DNA from: Oceanibaculum pacificum
GTDB lineage: Bacteria > Pseudomonadota > Alphaproteobacteria > Oceanibaculales > Oceanibaculaceae
Assembly (NCBI RefSeq): GCF_001618175.1
Contig: NZ_LPXN01000127.1
Coordinates: 1 to 64,000, forward strand
Length of the DNA: 64,000 nucleotides
Direction: 5' to 3'
The position numbers and the translations under genes were made by a program. Each line of letters starts with the position of its first letter. Positions within the stretch are counted from its first letter, which is position 1. The notes under the pieces were generated by a model. The model was not told where the DNA came from. It saw only the letters and a program-made list of their open reading frames with translations, and searched no databases. Shown in pieces: positions 42,549 to 53,023 of the stretch.

Positions 42549-42659
42549 CGACATGGCAGCCGCGCGCAGCGGGCGACTTGTCCTGCGCGCGTAACATTTC
42601 TATTGCTGGCCGATAGGCTTCGTTGGTTTCCGTCCGGCCTTTTCCGCCAGGAGAATTCC

Positions 42660-43571
42660 TTGTCCAATACGCGGGTTACCTCTGCCCCGTCCGGTGCCGC
42701 ACCGCTGCCGGCCAGCGGGCTGGTGCTGCTGGTACTGCTGACCCTGTTCTGGGGCGTCAACTGGCCGGCGATGAAGCTGGCGCTGACCGGCATCGCGCCG
42801 TTCACCTTCCGCACCATCTGCCTGTTCATCGGCGGTCTGTCGCTGCTGGCTTTCGCGCTGGCGAAGCGGGAGTCCGTGCGCATAACAGCGGCCGATCTGA
42901 AACCGCTGCTGCTGGCCAGCCTGCTAAATGTCACCGGCTGGCATATTTTCTCCGCCTACGGTCTGTTGCTGGTGCCGGCGGGGCGGGGGGCGATTATTGC
43001 CTTCACCATGCCGATCTGGGCGTCGATCCTGGCCAGCCTGGTGCTAAAGGAGGCCTTTACCGGGCGCAAGCTGATCGGCCTCATATTGGGCGTCAGTGGC
43101 CTGGCGGTGCTGATCGGGCCGGAGCTGGCGGGGCTGGGCGCTGCCCCCATCGGCTCGCTTTTGATGCTGGGGGCGGCGGTTACCTGGGCGATGGGCACCA
43201 TCGTCACCAAGCGCCAGCCCTGGCGGCTGGGCACGGCGGCGTTGACCGGCTGGCAGCTTACGCTGGGCGGCATCCCGGTTCTGATCGGAGCGCTGCTGAT
43301 CGACCCCGCGCCGGATTTCACCGGCCTCAGCGGCACGGTGCTGTGGGCGGCGATCTATGCCGCCCTGATTCCGATGATCTTCTGCCATTGGGCCTGGTTC
43401 CGCATTGTCGAGCTGTTTCCCGCCAGCATCGCCGCCATCGGCACGCTGGCGATCCCGGTGGTTGGCGTGCTTTCCAGCGCCCTGGTGCTCGGCGAGCCTA
43501 TCGGCCTTGCCGAAATCGCCGCCCTTGTGCTGGTGCTGGCCGGCCTGTCGGTGGTGATGCTGCGTCGGTAG
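42660..43571 (+). CDS. DMT-family (EamA) transporter with TTG start
   Basis: A 303-residue, ten-helix transporter with two EamA repeats (LVLLTLFWGVNWPAMKLAL; LLMLGAAVTWAMGTIVTKRQPW). The best start is the TTG at 42660 because AGGAG (42648-42652) is correctly spaced before it. The open frame continues to 42603 without an ATG. Probable metabolite exporter; substrate unknown. It is not in an obvious operon. Confidence 0.85.
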   Translation: MSNTRVTSAPSGAAPLPASGLVLLVLLTLFWGVNWPAMKLALTGIAPFTFRTICLFIGGLSLLAFALAKRESVRITAADLKPLLLASLLNVTGWHIFSAYGLLLVPAGRGAIIAFTMPIWASILASLVLKEAFTGRKLIGLILGVSGLAVLIGPELAGLGAAPIGSLLMLGAAVTWAMGTIVTKRQPWRLGTAALTGWQLTLGGIPVLIGALLIDPAPDFTGLSGTVLWAAIYAALIPMIFCHWAWFRIVELFPASIAAIGTLAIPVVGVLSSALVLGEPIGLAEIAALVLVLAGLSVVMLRR

Positions 43572-43589
43572 GCCTCACGCCACGGTGAA

Positions 43590-43627
43590 TTGAGCTTTTC
43601 AGGCGAGGGGTATATAAGGAAAGCTCA
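43590..43627 (+). promoter_or_regulatory. Promoter bracketed by an inverted repeat, FlgC-like gene
   Basis: TTGAGC (43590-43595), 17-bp spacer, TATAAG (43613-43618) form a good sigma-70-like promoter. The perfect 8-bp arms TGAGCTTT (43591-43598) and AAAGCTCA (43620-43627) flank the -10 and overlap the -35. The gene start is at 43653. Confidence 0.55.
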
Positions 43628-43652
43628 TGAACTGTGAAACCGGGAGCCGATC

Positions 43653-44159
43653 ATGGCGATAGACGGAATCTCGAACGGGATTTCCGGGGCCATTGCCGCC
43701 AGCAATCGCTTCGCCGTCAGTGCCAACAACACGGCCAATATTGTGAGCCGTGGCATCGATCCGCGCGAGCAGCAGGCGGTGCGCGACGACCCCGCTGGCC
43801 AGCGCGAGGTTCAGGGCTTCCAGCCACAGCAGGCCATCGACCAGAATGTCGCCAGCGGCGGCGTGCGCAGCACCACCCGGCCGATCGAGCCGGCCTCGAT
43901 CCCGGTGCTTCAGGAAGATACCGCGCGCATCCAGCAGGATCGCGCGGCGCAGATCGAGAACGGCACGCTCCAGGGCAACCCTGGAGAGGCGGGCCTGGCG
44001 TCCAACCCCGTCGGTCAGGATGTGAGCTTCCTGCCGAATGTCGACCCGGCCAACGAGGCGGTGCAGCAGATCGTCAGCCAGCGCCAGTACGAGGCCAATC
44101 TGCGCACGGTGCAGGCCGGTTTCCAGCTCACCCGCTCACTGCTCGATATCGACAGCTAG
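43653..44159 (+). CDS. FlgC-like flagellar rod C-terminal-domain protein
   Basis: A 168-residue protein with the ends of an axial flagellar protein. The N-terminus SGAIAASNRFAVSANNTANIVS matches the rod/hook N-terminal helix, where most members have SANNxAN. The C-terminus IVSQRQYEANLRTVQAGFQLTRSLLDI matches the rod C-terminal helix (YEANL). The middle (about 45-130) is low-complexity, Gln/Pro-rich and unlike FlgC. No other flagellar gene is adjacent, so it is an orphan axial-type protein. CGGGAG upstream and a good promoter support expression. Confidence 0.8.
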   Translation: MAIDGISNGISGAIAASNRFAVSANNTANIVSRGIDPREQQAVRDDPAGQREVQGFQPQQAIDQNVASGGVRSTTRPIEPASIPVLQEDTARIQQDRAAQIENGTLQGNPGEAGLASNPVGQDVSFLPNVDPANEAVQQIVSQRQYEANLRTVQAGFQLTRSLLDIDS

Positions 44160-45754
44160 CCGAACTGTCGTAGCGCGTCCGGCGTGTCGATATCGATCAG
44201 CACGCCATCCTCCGCCATCTCCACCTCGACCACCAGATCGGCATGCTCGCCGATCAGATGGCGCGCGCCGACATCGCCGGCCAGCCGCGCCATCTCCGCC
44301 AGGAAGCGCTTGCCCCACAGCACCGGGTTGCCGCGCTTGCCATTATGAGTCGGCACGCAGATTTCCCGGCCCTCGACCGGATCGAAGGCGGCGATCAGCC
44401 GATCGATCATCGCCGCATCGATGCGCGGCATGTCGCCCAGGCACACCAGCACGCCGTCGATATCCTCCGGCAAGGCCGCGATGCCAGCCTTCAGCGAGGT
44501 GCTGAGGCCCTCCGCGTAATCCGGATTGTGGATATAGGTCAGTTCCGCCGGCAGGGCGGCCTTCACGCGCTCCGCCTCATGGCCGGTGACGATCGTGATC
44601 GGCCCGGCCTTGGATTGGCGGACGATCTCCACCACGCGGGCGACCATCGGACTGCCGTCGATCTCCGCCAGCAGCTTGTTCACCGGCCCCATGCGGCGCG
44701 ACTGGCCGGCGGCCAGCACAAGGGCGGCGATGCGCGGGGCCTTCCTGGTGGTGGCCTTGCGGTCCGATTGCCGGGGCAGGGGGCGGCTGGCGATCTCCTT
44801 CAGCAGCCCGCCCACGCCCATGCGCATGATGTCGGCGCGACTTACCGGCACGCCGGCGACCAGGCGTTGCAGCACCCAGTCGAAGCCGTTCAGCTTGGGC
44901 GAGCGCGCGCAGCCCGGCATGCCGATCACCGGAGTTTCGTTGACATGGCCCAGCAACAGCAGATTGCCAGGATCGACCGGCATGCCGAAATGATCGACTG
45001 TCCCGCCGGCCTCGACGATAGCGGCGGGCAGCACGTCGCGTCGGTCGACCACGGCGGACGCGCCGAACAGCAGCACCATGTCACAGCCGTCGGCGATCTG
45101 TGCGCGGATCGCCTGGGCGACAGAAGCCGTCTCATGCGCGCAGCGTTGCTCTTCGCCCAGGCCGGCGCCCAGGCGGTCCAGCCGGGCCGCCGTCGTGGCG
45201 GCCGTGGAATCCAGCACGCCGGGCTTGGTGGCGGGCAGAACGGTTTGCACCAGCCCGGCGCGAATCGCGCGGAAAGCGGCGATGCGCACGGCCGAGGCCA
45301 GCTTCTCGCAGGCCGCAAGCGCTGGCTCCGGGGCGGCGAAGGGGATGATCTTCACCGTGCCGACCATCTGCCCGGCTTCCACCACCTCATAGAGCGGCAA
45401 CAGCGCAACGGTCAGCGCTTCGTCAACCAGATTGACGGCATCCAGCGCCGCCGGATCGTAGACCAGCAGGCCATTCGCGCGGGCGATCAAATTGCAGCGG
45501 CCGGTAAAGGGCGCGGCGACATCGATATTCTCCCCGCCGAAGGCGGCGGCCAGGCGGGCGGCGGCCTTGTCCTCCGGCACGTCGTCCGGCTCCAGCCGGG
45601 CCGCGATCACGCTGGCGATGCCGGCGGCGCGCAGGGCGGCGATATCCTCGGCCGTCAGCACCCGGCCCTTCTTCAGCGCCTTGCCGGCGAGTCGGCGGCT
45701 ATGCGCCAGGATTGCGCCCTCGGCCTGGTCAAGCGGCGTGTCGCCGAAGATCAT
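44156..45754 (-). CDS. MoeA-like/MocA fusion: molybdopterin-binding plus cytidylyltransferase
   Basis: A 532-residue two-domain protein. The N-terminal about 340 residues form a MoeA/MogA-like molybdopterin-binding module (GRVLTAEDIAALRAAGI, MVLLFGASAVVDRRDVLPAAI, VIGMPGCARSPKLNGFDW). The C-terminal about 190 residues are a MobA-like NTP transferase (ALVLAAGQSRRMGPVNKLL, CLGDMPRIDAAMIDRL). It should attach CMP to the molybdenum cofactor for the cox-type enzyme. The start at 45754 overlaps the xdhC stop (ATGA); the 67 codons upstream read xdhC in another frame. Last gene of the cox operon. Confidence 0.87.
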   Translation of the reverse strand: MIFGDTPLDQAEGAILAHSRRLAGKALKKGRVLTAEDIAALRAAGIASVIAARLEPDDVPEDKAAARLAAAFGGENIDVAAPFTGRCNLIARANGLLVYDPAALDAVNLVDEALTVALLPLYEVVEAGQMVGTVKIIPFAAPEPALAACEKLASAVRIAAFRAIRAGLVQTVLPATKPGVLDSTAATTAARLDRLGAGLGEEQRCAHETASVAQAIRAQIADGCDMVLLFGASAVVDRRDVLPAAIVEAGGTVDHFGMPVDPGNLLLLGHVNETPVIGMPGCARSPKLNGFDWVLQRLVAGVPVSRADIMRMGVGGLLKEIASRPLPRQSDRKATTRKAPRIAALVLAAGQSRRMGPVNKLLAEIDGSPMVARVVEIVRQSKAGPITIVTGHEAERVKAALPAELTYIHNPDYAEGLSTSLKAGIAALPEDIDGVLVCLGDMPRIDAAMIDRLIAAFDPVEGREICVPTHNGKRGNPVLWGKRFLAEMARLAGDVGARHLIGEHADLVVEVEMAEDGVLIDIDTPDALRQFG

Positions 45755-46458
45755 GCGGCTTTCGCCTCGCTCTCCGGCGCACGGCGCAGCACTTCCGTAA
45801 TCTGCGCCAGGGCGGAAATCGCGATCTCCGCCGGGGTCACCGCGCCGATATTCAGGCCGAGCGGCCCGTGGATGCGCGTGAAATCCGCCTCGCCGAAACC
45901 GGCCTCTCCCAGCCTTTCCAGGCGCTTGGCATGCGTCTTTCGACTGCCGAGGCAACCGATATAGAAGGCGTCGGATTTCAGCGCCACGATCAGCGCCGGA
46001 TCGTCCAGCTTCGGGTCGTGGGTCAGGGTGACCACGGCCGTGCGGCGGTTCGGCTTCAGCGCTTCCAGCGCCTCGTCCGGCCAGCGATCATCCAGACTGA
46101 CGCCAGGGAAACGTTCGTCGGTGGCGAAGGCCTGGCGCGGATCGACGATCACCACCTGATAGCCGGCAATCGCCGCCATCGGAGCCAGCGCCTGGGCGAT
46201 ATGCACCGCGCCGACCAGGACCAGCCGCAGCGGCGGATTATGCACATGGACGAAATAGCCGCCCTCGACCATGCCGCTGCGATCGTCGGCCAGATGCCGG
46301 CGGATGGTCGCCTGCTCGGCATCGTTCAGCACCAGCTCGCCCAGCATGTCGCCGGGTGTCACGATGCATTGCACGCCGTCGGCGATGCGGGTCACCAGCG
46401 CCACCGGGCGCTTTTCCGCCCGCTCGTCCAGCAGGCGCTTCAGGATGGCGGGCTGCAT
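45751..46458 (-). CDS. XdhC/CoxI-type protein, Rossmann domain part
   Basis: A 235-residue protein carrying the XdhC C-terminal Rossmann domain (RLVLVGAVHIAQALAPMAAIAGYQVVIVDPR, YIGCLGSRKTHAKRLERL, IGAVTPAEIAISALAQI). XdhC proteins bind sulfurated molybdenum cofactor and insert it into xanthine dehydrogenase-family enzymes. The N-terminal XdhC domain is encoded separately by the preceding gene (2-bp gap), so the usual protein is split in two. It is coupled to the MoeA/MocA fusion gene. Confidence 0.87.
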   Translation of the reverse strand: MQPAILKRLLDERAEKRPVALVTRIADGVQCIVTPGDMLGELVLNDAEQATIRRHLADDRSGMVEGGYFVHVHNPPLRLVLVGAVHIAQALAPMAAIAGYQVVIVDPRQAFATDERFPGVSLDDRWPDEALEALKPNRRTAVVTLTHDPKLDDPALIVALKSDAFYIGCLGSRKTHAKRLERLGEAGFGEADFTRIHGPLGLNIGAVTPAEIAISALAQITEVLRRAPESEAKAA

Positions 46459-46459
46459 A

Positions 46460-46783
46460 TCAATCCACCCGCTCGACGAAGACCTGCACCTTGCCGCCGC
46501 AGGCCAGGCCCACTTCCCAGGCCTGCTCGTTGGTGACGCCGAAATCCAGCAGGCGCGGCTTGCCGTCCTGCATCACCTGCAGGGCCTCATGCACGACAGC
46601 GCCCTCGATGCAGCCGCCGGAGACAGAGCCGACCATGCGTCTGTCCTCATCGACCGCGAGCTGGCTGCCGACCGGGCGCGGGGAGGAGCCCCAGGTGCTG
46701 ACGACGGTCGCCACCGCGACCTGCTTGCCGCCCGTGCGCCAGCGCGCCGCCTGTTCCAAAATGTCTTCAGCCGGGTTGATCAT
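46460..46783 (-). CDS. XdhC/CoxI-type protein, N-terminal domain only
   Basis: A 107-residue protein equal to the XdhC_CoxI N-terminal domain. VVSTWGSSPRPVGSQLAVDEDRRMVGSVSGGCIEGAVVHEA contains the diagnostic GS(S)PRPxGxxM-like and SGGCxE motifs, here with L in place of the usual M. It is followed at once by the Rossmann half. The natural reading is a two-subunit XdhC. It overlaps the coxE stop by 4 bp. Confidence 0.87.
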   Translation of the reverse strand: MINPAEDILEQAARWRTGGKQVAVATVVSTWGSSPRPVGSQLAVDEDRRMVGSVSGGCIEGAVVHEALQVMQDGKPRLLDFGVTNEQAWEVGLACGGKVQVFVERVD

Positions 46784-48039
46784 GCCACTTCCTCCATCTT
46801 GCGCAGCCAGGGCGCCATGGCCTCGCCCCGACGGGCCGGCGGACGGCTGAGCGCCGCCGCGAGCTGGCCGAGGCTGTCCAGATTATGCACCGGGCGGAAT
46901 TCGTCCACATGCGGCAGAATCGCCCGCACACCTAAAGATTTGGGCGCGAAGCCATCGAAGCGCAACAAGGGGTTCAGCCAGATCAAGCGGCGGCAGGATT
47001 TGCGCAGCCGCTCGATCTCGCCCGACAGGCCCTCGCCGGCGTCGCGGTCCAGTCCGTCGGTGATCAGCAGCACCACCGCCCCCTGGCCCAGAACCCGGCG
47101 CGACCAGAGCCGGTTGAAATCCTCCAGGCAGGCCCCGATCCGCGTGCCGCCCGACCAGTCGCCGACGGCGGTGCCAACCCGCTCCAGCGCCTCGTCCACG
47201 TCGCGGCGGCGCAGATGGCGGGTGACGTTGGTCAGCCGGGTGCCGAACAAGAAGGTGTGCACGCGGTCGCGATCATTGGTCAGCGCATGCATGAAATGCA
47301 GCAGCATGCGGGAATAGCGGCTCATCGAGCCGGAGATATCGCACAGGATCACCAGCGGCGGCGGGCGCATCCGGCGCTTCTTCAGCGCCAGCGGGATGAT
47401 GTCGCCGCCGCTGCGCAGCGCCCCGCGCAGGCTGGCGCGCAGATCCACGCGGTTACCGCCGCCGGACGGGGCGAAGCGGCGCGTCGGCAACTGGGCGATG
47501 GGCAGGACGAGGCGTTGCAGCATGCGCTCGGCATCGCGCATTTCCGCCCCGCTCATCTTCTCGAAATCCATCGACTGCAGCAATTCCTTGTCCGAGGTGG
47601 TGAAGGCGGCGTCGATCTCCACCTTCTCCTCGTCCGCCTGGTCGCCCAGGACCGCCTCCTGGCCTTGCAGCAGCGCCTCGGCGAGGCGGCGGTTCATCTC
47701 TTCGCCCTCGGGCTGCGGCTCGCTGCGCATCTGCGGCAGCACCATCTGCATCATGCGTTCCAGGATGCGCGGGTTACGCCAGAACACATGGAAGGCCTGG
47801 TTGAAAATCTCCCGCTGGTCCTGCCGGTTCACGAAAACGGCGTGCAGCGCCCAATAGAAATCGTCGCGGCGGCCGATGCCCACGGCCTCCACGGCGGCAA
47901 TCGCGTCCAACACCTTGCCGGGGCCCACGGGCAGCCCGGCCATGCGCAGCGCACGGGCGAAATGCATGATGTTGGCGACCAGCTTGCCGCCGTCGCGGGG
48001 CGAGTCGGCAGGGGCTTCCGTTGGCACGCTGCCGTCCAT
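46780..48039 (-). CDS. coxE: CoxE-type VWA-domain protein
   Basis: A 419-residue protein with a VWA domain (PPLVILCDISGSMSRYSRMLLHFMHAL, the DxSxS MIDAS motif near 230) and a helical N-terminus. In cox operons CoxE works with the MoxR-type ATPase CoxD in maturing the Mo-Cu or Mo active site. It lies 4 bp downstream of coxD and overlaps the xdhC N-domain gene by 4 bp. Confidence 0.92.
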   Translation of the reverse strand: MDGSVPTEAPADSPRDGGKLVANIMHFARALRMAGLPVGPGKVLDAIAAVEAVGIGRRDDFYWALHAVFVNRQDQREIFNQAFHVFWRNPRILERMMQMVLPQMRSEPQPEGEEMNRRLAEALLQGQEAVLGDQADEEKVEIDAAFTTSDKELLQSMDFEKMSGAEMRDAERMLQRLVLPIAQLPTRRFAPSGGGNRVDLRASLRGALRSGGDIIPLALKKRRMRPPPLVILCDISGSMSRYSRMLLHFMHALTNDRDRVHTFLFGTRLTNVTRHLRRRDVDEALERVGTAVGDWSGGTRIGACLEDFNRLWSRRVLGQGAVVLLITDGLDRDAGEGLSGEIERLRKSCRRLIWLNPLLRFDGFAPKSLGVRAILPHVDEFRPVHNLDSLGQLAAALSRPPARRGEAMAPWLRKMEEVA

Positions 48040-48043
48040 CGCG

Positions 48044-48967
48044 TCAGACCGCGCCGTGCGCGGCCATTTCGCTCTTGATCTGGGTCAGGATGCGGTTCGC
48101 CTCGCTACCCTGGATCTTGGCGATATCGTCCTGGTACTTCAGCAATACGCCCAACGTGTTGTTCACCATCTCCGGATCGAGGCTGAGCTGGTCGAGCTGC
48201 ACCAGCGCATGCGTCCAGTCGATGGTCTCGGCCACGCCCGGCTGCTTGAACAAATCCAGCTTGCGCAATTCCTGCACGAAGCCGACGACCTGGCTGCTGA
48301 GGGCTTCCGGCGCGGTCGGCGCCTTTACGCGCAGGATTTCCAGCTCGCGCTGGGCGTTCGGGTAATCCACCCAGTAATAGAAGCAGCGGCGCTTCAGCGC
48401 GTCGTGAATCTCGCGCGTGCGGTTCGAGGTGACGATAACGATGGGCGGCGTCTCAGCCTTGATCGTGCCCAGCTCCGGAATCGTCACCTGGAAGTCGGAC
48501 AGCACCTCCAGCAGATAGGCCTCGAACGGCTCGTCGGTGCGGTCCAGCTCGTCGATCAGCAGCACCGGCGCGCCGCCGGCATGCGGCTGCAAGGCTTGTA
48601 GCAGGGGGCGGCGGATCAGGAATTTGTCATCGAAGATATCGGCGGCCAGGCTGTCGCGGTCGCTGCCGCCGGCGGCCTCGGCGATGCGGATTTCCACCAT
48701 CTGGCGCGGATAATTCCACTCATAGACGGCGGAGCTGACATCCAGCCCTTCATAGCATTGCAGGCGGATCAGGTCGCGCCCCAGCGTGGCCGCCAGCACC
48801 TTGGCGATTTCGGTCTTGCCGACGCCGGCCTCGCCCTCCAGAAACAGCGGCCGGCCCAGCTTCAGGGCCAGGAACAGCGCCGTGGACAGGCTGCGGTCGG
48901 CGACGTAATCGCCCTGACCGAGCAGCGCCACGGTCTCGTCGATGGAGGCGGGGAGGTTCTGTGTCAT
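48044..48967 (-). CDS. coxD: CoxD-type MoxR AAA+ ATPase
   Basis: A 307-residue MoxR-family AAA+ ATPase. Walker A is GEAGVGKTEIAK (about 41-52), Walker B is VLLIDELDRTDE, sensor 1 is IVIVTSNRTREIHDAL, and the family signature YEGLDVSSAVYEWNYPRQM is present. In the CO dehydrogenase model CoxD is the chaperone that installs sulfur and metal in the large subunit. It begins 81 bp after coxM. Confidence 0.93.
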   Translation of the reverse strand: MTQNLPASIDETVALLGQGDYVADRSLSTALFLALKLGRPLFLEGEAGVGKTEIAKVLAATLGRDLIRLQCYEGLDVSSAVYEWNYPRQMVEIRIAEAAGGSDRDSLAADIFDDKFLIRRPLLQALQPHAGGAPVLLIDELDRTDEPFEAYLLEVLSDFQVTIPELGTIKAETPPIVIVTSNRTREIHDALKRRCFYYWVDYPNAQRELEILRVKAPTAPEALSSQVVGFVQELRKLDLFKQPGVAETIDWTHALVQLDQLSLDPEMVNNTLGVLLKYQDDIAKIQGSEANRILTQIKSEMAAHGAV

Positions 48968-49048
48968 GTCGACCTATCTAGCACGATCGGGCAAAGAAAA
49001 AGGAGCACTCTCCGGGTGGAGAGCGCTCCCATGCAACAAACGCAGAGA

Positions 49049-49846
49049 TCAGCCGGCGGCCTGAAGCGCGCGTTTGGCCATGACGCCAATCAGGTGGGCG
49101 CGATAGTCGGCGGCACCGTGGATGTCGCTGTTCAGCCCTTCCGCTGGGATGGCGATGCCATCGAGGGCGGCAGCTGAGAAGTTCTTCGACAGCGCGTCCT
49201 CGAAGGCCGCGACGCGGAACACGCCATCCTCGCCGGCCCCGGTCACCGCGACGCGCGCGCCGCCGGCCGTCTTGGCGACGAACACGCCGACCAGGGCGTA
49301 GCGGCTGGCCGGCTGGGCGAACTTGGCATAGGCCGCCTTCTCCGGGATCGGGAAGGAGACCTTCAGGACGATCTCATCCTCCTCCAGCGCCGTGGTGAAC
49401 ATGCCGGCGAAGAAATCGTCGGCCGCGAGCTGGCGCTTGTTGGTGGTGACCGTCGCCCCCAGCGCCATCAGCGCCGCCGGATAATCCGCCGCCGGATCGT
49501 TGTTGGAGATCGAGCCGCCCAGCGTGCCGCGATTGCGCACCTGGGGATCGCCGATGCCGTGCGCCAGCTTGGTCAGCGCCGGGATCTTCGCGGCCACCTC
49601 GGCCGATGCGGCGACCGTGGCGTGGGTGGTCATCGCGCCGATGACCACTGCATTGCCTTCCACCGTGATGCCCTTCAACTCGGCAACGCCGGACAGATCG
49701 ACCAGCTTGCTCGGCTGCGCCAGGCGCTGCTTCAGCGTCGGGATCAGGGTCATGCCGCCCGCCATCAGCTTCACCTCGTCGCCGGAGGACAGCGCCTTCA
49801 GCGCGTCGTCCAGGGAAGCGGGGCGGTTATACTCGAAATTGTACAT
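49049..49846 (-). CDS. coxM: CoxM-type FAD-binding medium subunit
   Basis: A 265-residue FAD subunit of a molybdenum hydroxylase. The flavin-binding motifs are KLMAGGMTLIPTLKQRL (about 29-45) and GTLGGSISNNDPAADYPAAL (about 105-124). The N-terminal MYNFEYNRPASLDDAL is typical. The start at 49846 is fixed by a ribosome site (GAGGAAGC); upstream in-frame codons overlap coxL. It transfers electrons from the Fe-S subunit to quinone or another acceptor. Confidence 0.92.
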   Translation of the reverse strand: MYNFEYNRPASLDDALKALSSGDEVKLMAGGMTLIPTLKQRLAQPSKLVDLSGVAELKGITVEGNAVVIGAMTTHATVAASAEVAAKIPALTKLAHGIGDPQVRNRGTLGGSISNNDPAADYPAALMALGATVTTNKRQLAADDFFAGMFTTALEEDEIVLKVSFPIPEKAAYAKFAQPASRYALVGVFVAKTAGGARVAVTGAGEDGVFRVAAFEDALSKNFSAAALDGIAIPAEGLNSDIHGAADYRAHLIGVMAKRALQAAG

Positions 49847-49874
49847 CGGATGCTTCCTCGTCAGAGAGCGGGCT

Positions 49875-52256
49875 TTACTCGGCCGCCAGCGGGGGGCGGG
49901 CGGAACGGATCGCCTGCCACACCTTGGGCGGGGTGGCCGGCATGGAAATATCGGTGATGCCCAGCGGGCTGAGCGCATCGATCACCGCGTTGATAACCGC
50001 CGGCGGCGAGCCGATGGCGCCGACCTCGCCGCAGCCCTTCACCCCCAGCGGATTATCCGGGGCGGGCACATTATGCGTATCCAGCGTGAAGCTGACCAGA
50101 TTATCGGCGCGCGGCATGGTGTAATCCATGAAGCTGCCGGTGATGAGTTGGCCTTCCTCGTCATAGACGCAGGCTTCCAGCAGCGCCTGGCCGATGCCCT
50201 GGGCGACGCCGCCATGCACCTGGCCCTCGACGATCATCGGGTTGATGACGCGGCCGAAATCGTCCACGGCGGTGAAGTTGATCACCTGCGTCACGCCGGT
50301 ATCGGGGTCGATCTCGACCTCGCAGAGATGCGCGCCGCCGGGATAGGAGAAATTCAGCGGGTCGAAGAAGGCGGTCTCCTCCAGCCCCGGCTCCAGCTCG
50401 GTGATCGGGTAGTTGTGCGGCACATAGGCGGCCAGCGAGATTTCGCCAAACGCCTTCTTGCGGTCGGTGCCGGCCACGCTGAACTCGCCATTCTCGAAGA
50501 CGATGTCGGCCTCGGCCGCTTCCAGCAGATGCGCCGCGATCTTCTTCGCCTTGGCGATCACCTTGTCCATCGCCCGGTCGATGGCCACGCCGCCGACGGC
50601 CAGCGAACGCGAACCATAGGTGCCCATGCCGAACGGCACCTTGGCGGTGTCGCCATGCACCACATCGACGTTCTCGATGGGAATGCCGAGCTTGTCGGAG
50701 ACGAGCTGGGCGAAGGTCGTCTCGTGCCCCTGGCCGTGGCTGTGCGTGCCGGTGAACACGGTCACGCTGCCAGTGGGATGCACGCGCACCTGACCGCACT
50801 CATAGAGGCCGGCGCGCGCGCCCAGCGAGCCGACAACGGCGGAGGGGGCGATGCCGCAGGCCTCGACATAGGTGGAGAAGCCAATGCCGCGATATTTACC
50901 GCGCGCGGCCGCCTCCTTGCGCCGCGCCTCGAAGCCGGAATAGTCGGCCAGCTTCAGGGCCTTTTCCATGCAGCCGCCGGGATCGCCGGAATCGTAGACC
51001 AGCGCGACCGGCGTTTGGTAGGGAAACTGCTCGCGCTTGATGAAGTTGCGTCGACGCAGCTCGGCCTGGTCCAGGCCCATCTCGCGCGCCGCCTGGCTGA
51101 CGATGCGCTCAATCAGGTAGGTCGCCTCCGGCCGGCCCGCGCCGCGATAGGCGTCGACCGGCACGGTGTGGGTAAACACCGCCTTCACATTGGCGAACAC
51201 CTTCGGCGTGGTGTACACGCCAGCCAGCAGCGTGGCGTAGAGATAAGTCGGCACGCAGGGCGCGAAGGTGGAAAGATACGCGCCCATATTGGCGATCGTC
51301 TCGACCTTGAAGGCCAGGAACTTGCCGTCCTTGTCCATCGCCAGATGAGCGGTCGTCACATGGTCGCGGCCATGCGCGTCGGTTATGAAGCTTTCCGAAC
51401 GCTCGGCGGTCCATTTGATCGGCCGGTTCACCTTGGCCGATGCCCAGGTGACAATGGCCTCCTCGGCATAATGATAGATTTTCGAGCCGAAACCGCCGCC
51501 GACATCCGGCGCGACCACGCGCAGCCGATGCTCCGGGATGTGCAGCACGAACGCGCCCATCAGCAGCCGGATGACATGCGGGTTCTGGCTGGTGGTGTAG
51601 AGCGTATAGTCGCCGGTCGAGCGGTCATATTCGCCGACGGCGGCGCGCGGCTCCATCGCGTTCGGGATCAGCCGGTTGTTGGTCAGCTCAATCCGTGTGA
51701 CATGGTGCGCGCCCTTGATGGCGGCATCCACCTCGGCCTCGTCGCCAATGACCCAGTCATAACAGAGATTGCCGGGCGCTTCGTCCCACACCTGCGGGGC
51801 GGCGCTGGCCAGCGCCTTGCCGGGATGGGCGATGGCGGGCAGGGGGGCGTAGTCGACCTCGATCAGCTCCGCCGCATCCTTTGCCTGCCCTAGGGTTTCG
51901 GCGATCACCACGGCGATTTGGTCGCCGACATGGCGCACCCGGTCGATGACAAGCGGCGGATGCGCCGGCTCCTTCATCGGGCTGCCGTCGCGCGAATGAA
52001 TCTGCCAGCCGCAGGGCAGACCGCCCAGCGCGTCGGCCGCCATGTCCTTGCCGGTGAAGATGGCGATCACGCCGGGCGCCGCTTGGGCGCTGGAAATGTC
52101 GAGACGCTCGATCTTCGCGTGGGCGTGCGGCGAGCGCAGAATATAGGCGTGGGTCTGGCCGGGGCGGTTGATATCGTCGGTGTAATTGCCCCGACCGGTC
52201 AGGAAACGAAGGTCCTCCTTGCGGCGGACCGAGGCACCGATGCCAGTTGCAGACAT
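49875..52256 (-). CDS. coxL: CoxL-type molybdenum hydroxylase large subunit, form II
   Basis: A 793-residue molybdopterin-binding catalytic subunit. The active-site loop reads AYRGAGR (about 369-375), the form II signature, not the AYXCSFR of proven CO dehydrogenase (form I). The terminal [21 protein letters not shown] holds the catalytic glutamate. The substrate is therefore uncertain: slow CO oxidation, or a purine, aldehyde or other heterocycle. GGAGG 7 nt ahead of the ATG at 52256 (MSATGIGAS) defines the start. It follows coxS by 112 bp. Confidence 0.93.
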   Translation of the reverse strand: MSATGIGASVRRKEDLRFLTGRGNYTDDINRPGQTHAYILRSPHAHAKIERLDISSAQAAPGVIAIFTGKDMAADALGGLPCGWQIHSRDGSPMKEPAHPPLVIDRVRHVGDQIAVVIAETLGQAKDAAELIEVDYAPLPAIAHPGKALASAAPQVWDEAPGNLCYDWVIGDEAEVDAAIKGAHHVTRIELTNNRLIPNAMEPRAAVGEYDRSTGDYTLYTTSQNPHVIRLLMGAFVLHIPEHRLRVVAPDVGGGFGSKIYHYAEEAIVTWASAKVNRPIKWTAERSESFITDAHGRDHVTTAHLAMDKDGKFLAFKVETIANMGAYLSTFAPCVPTYLYATLLAGVYTTPKVFANVKAVFTHTVPVDAYRGAGRPEATYLIERIVSQAAREMGLDQAELRRRNFIKREQFPYQTPVALVYDSGDPGGCMEKALKLADYSGFEARRKEAAARGKYRGIGFSTYVEACGIAPSAVVGSLGARAGLYECGQVRVHPTGSVTVFTGTHSHGQGHETTFAQLVSDKLGIPIENVDVVHGDTAKVPFGMGTYGSRSLAVGGVAIDRAMDKVIAKAKKIAAHLLEAAEADIVFENGEFSVAGTDRKKAFGEISLAAYVPHNYPITELEPGLEETAFFDPLNFSYPGGAHLCEVEIDPDTGVTQVINFTAVDDFGRVINPMIVEGQVHGGVAQGIGQALLEACVYDEEGQLITGSFMDYTMPRADNLVSFTLDTHNVPAPDNPLGVKGCGEVGAIGSPPAVINAVIDALSPLGITDISMPATPPKVWQAIRSARPPLAAE

Positions 52257-52368
52257 GTTCATTCCTCCCATTTGGCTGCCCGCCCCGGAATAGGGTGCGG
52301 GTTGCTCAGGAACTTGTCCGCCGGCGTTTATTGCCGGTTCTTGCTTTCCCCAAAAGATTGGGATGCGA

Positions 52369-52842
<474 letters not shown>

Positions 52843-53023
52843 ACTTACCTCCCTGGAATTCCGGTCGTCATCGCCGGAGCACTATCGATCTGGACCGTGG
52901 GGACGGCGCTTCAAGCCGCGCGCGGCCTCTAGGTGGGTGTGGGAACCAGCCCTGTCGCCCTTTAGTTTCCCGCGCGCCTGACGGCAGGTCAAGCGCGCGT
53001 CAACGCGATGGACGGCTGGTGTG

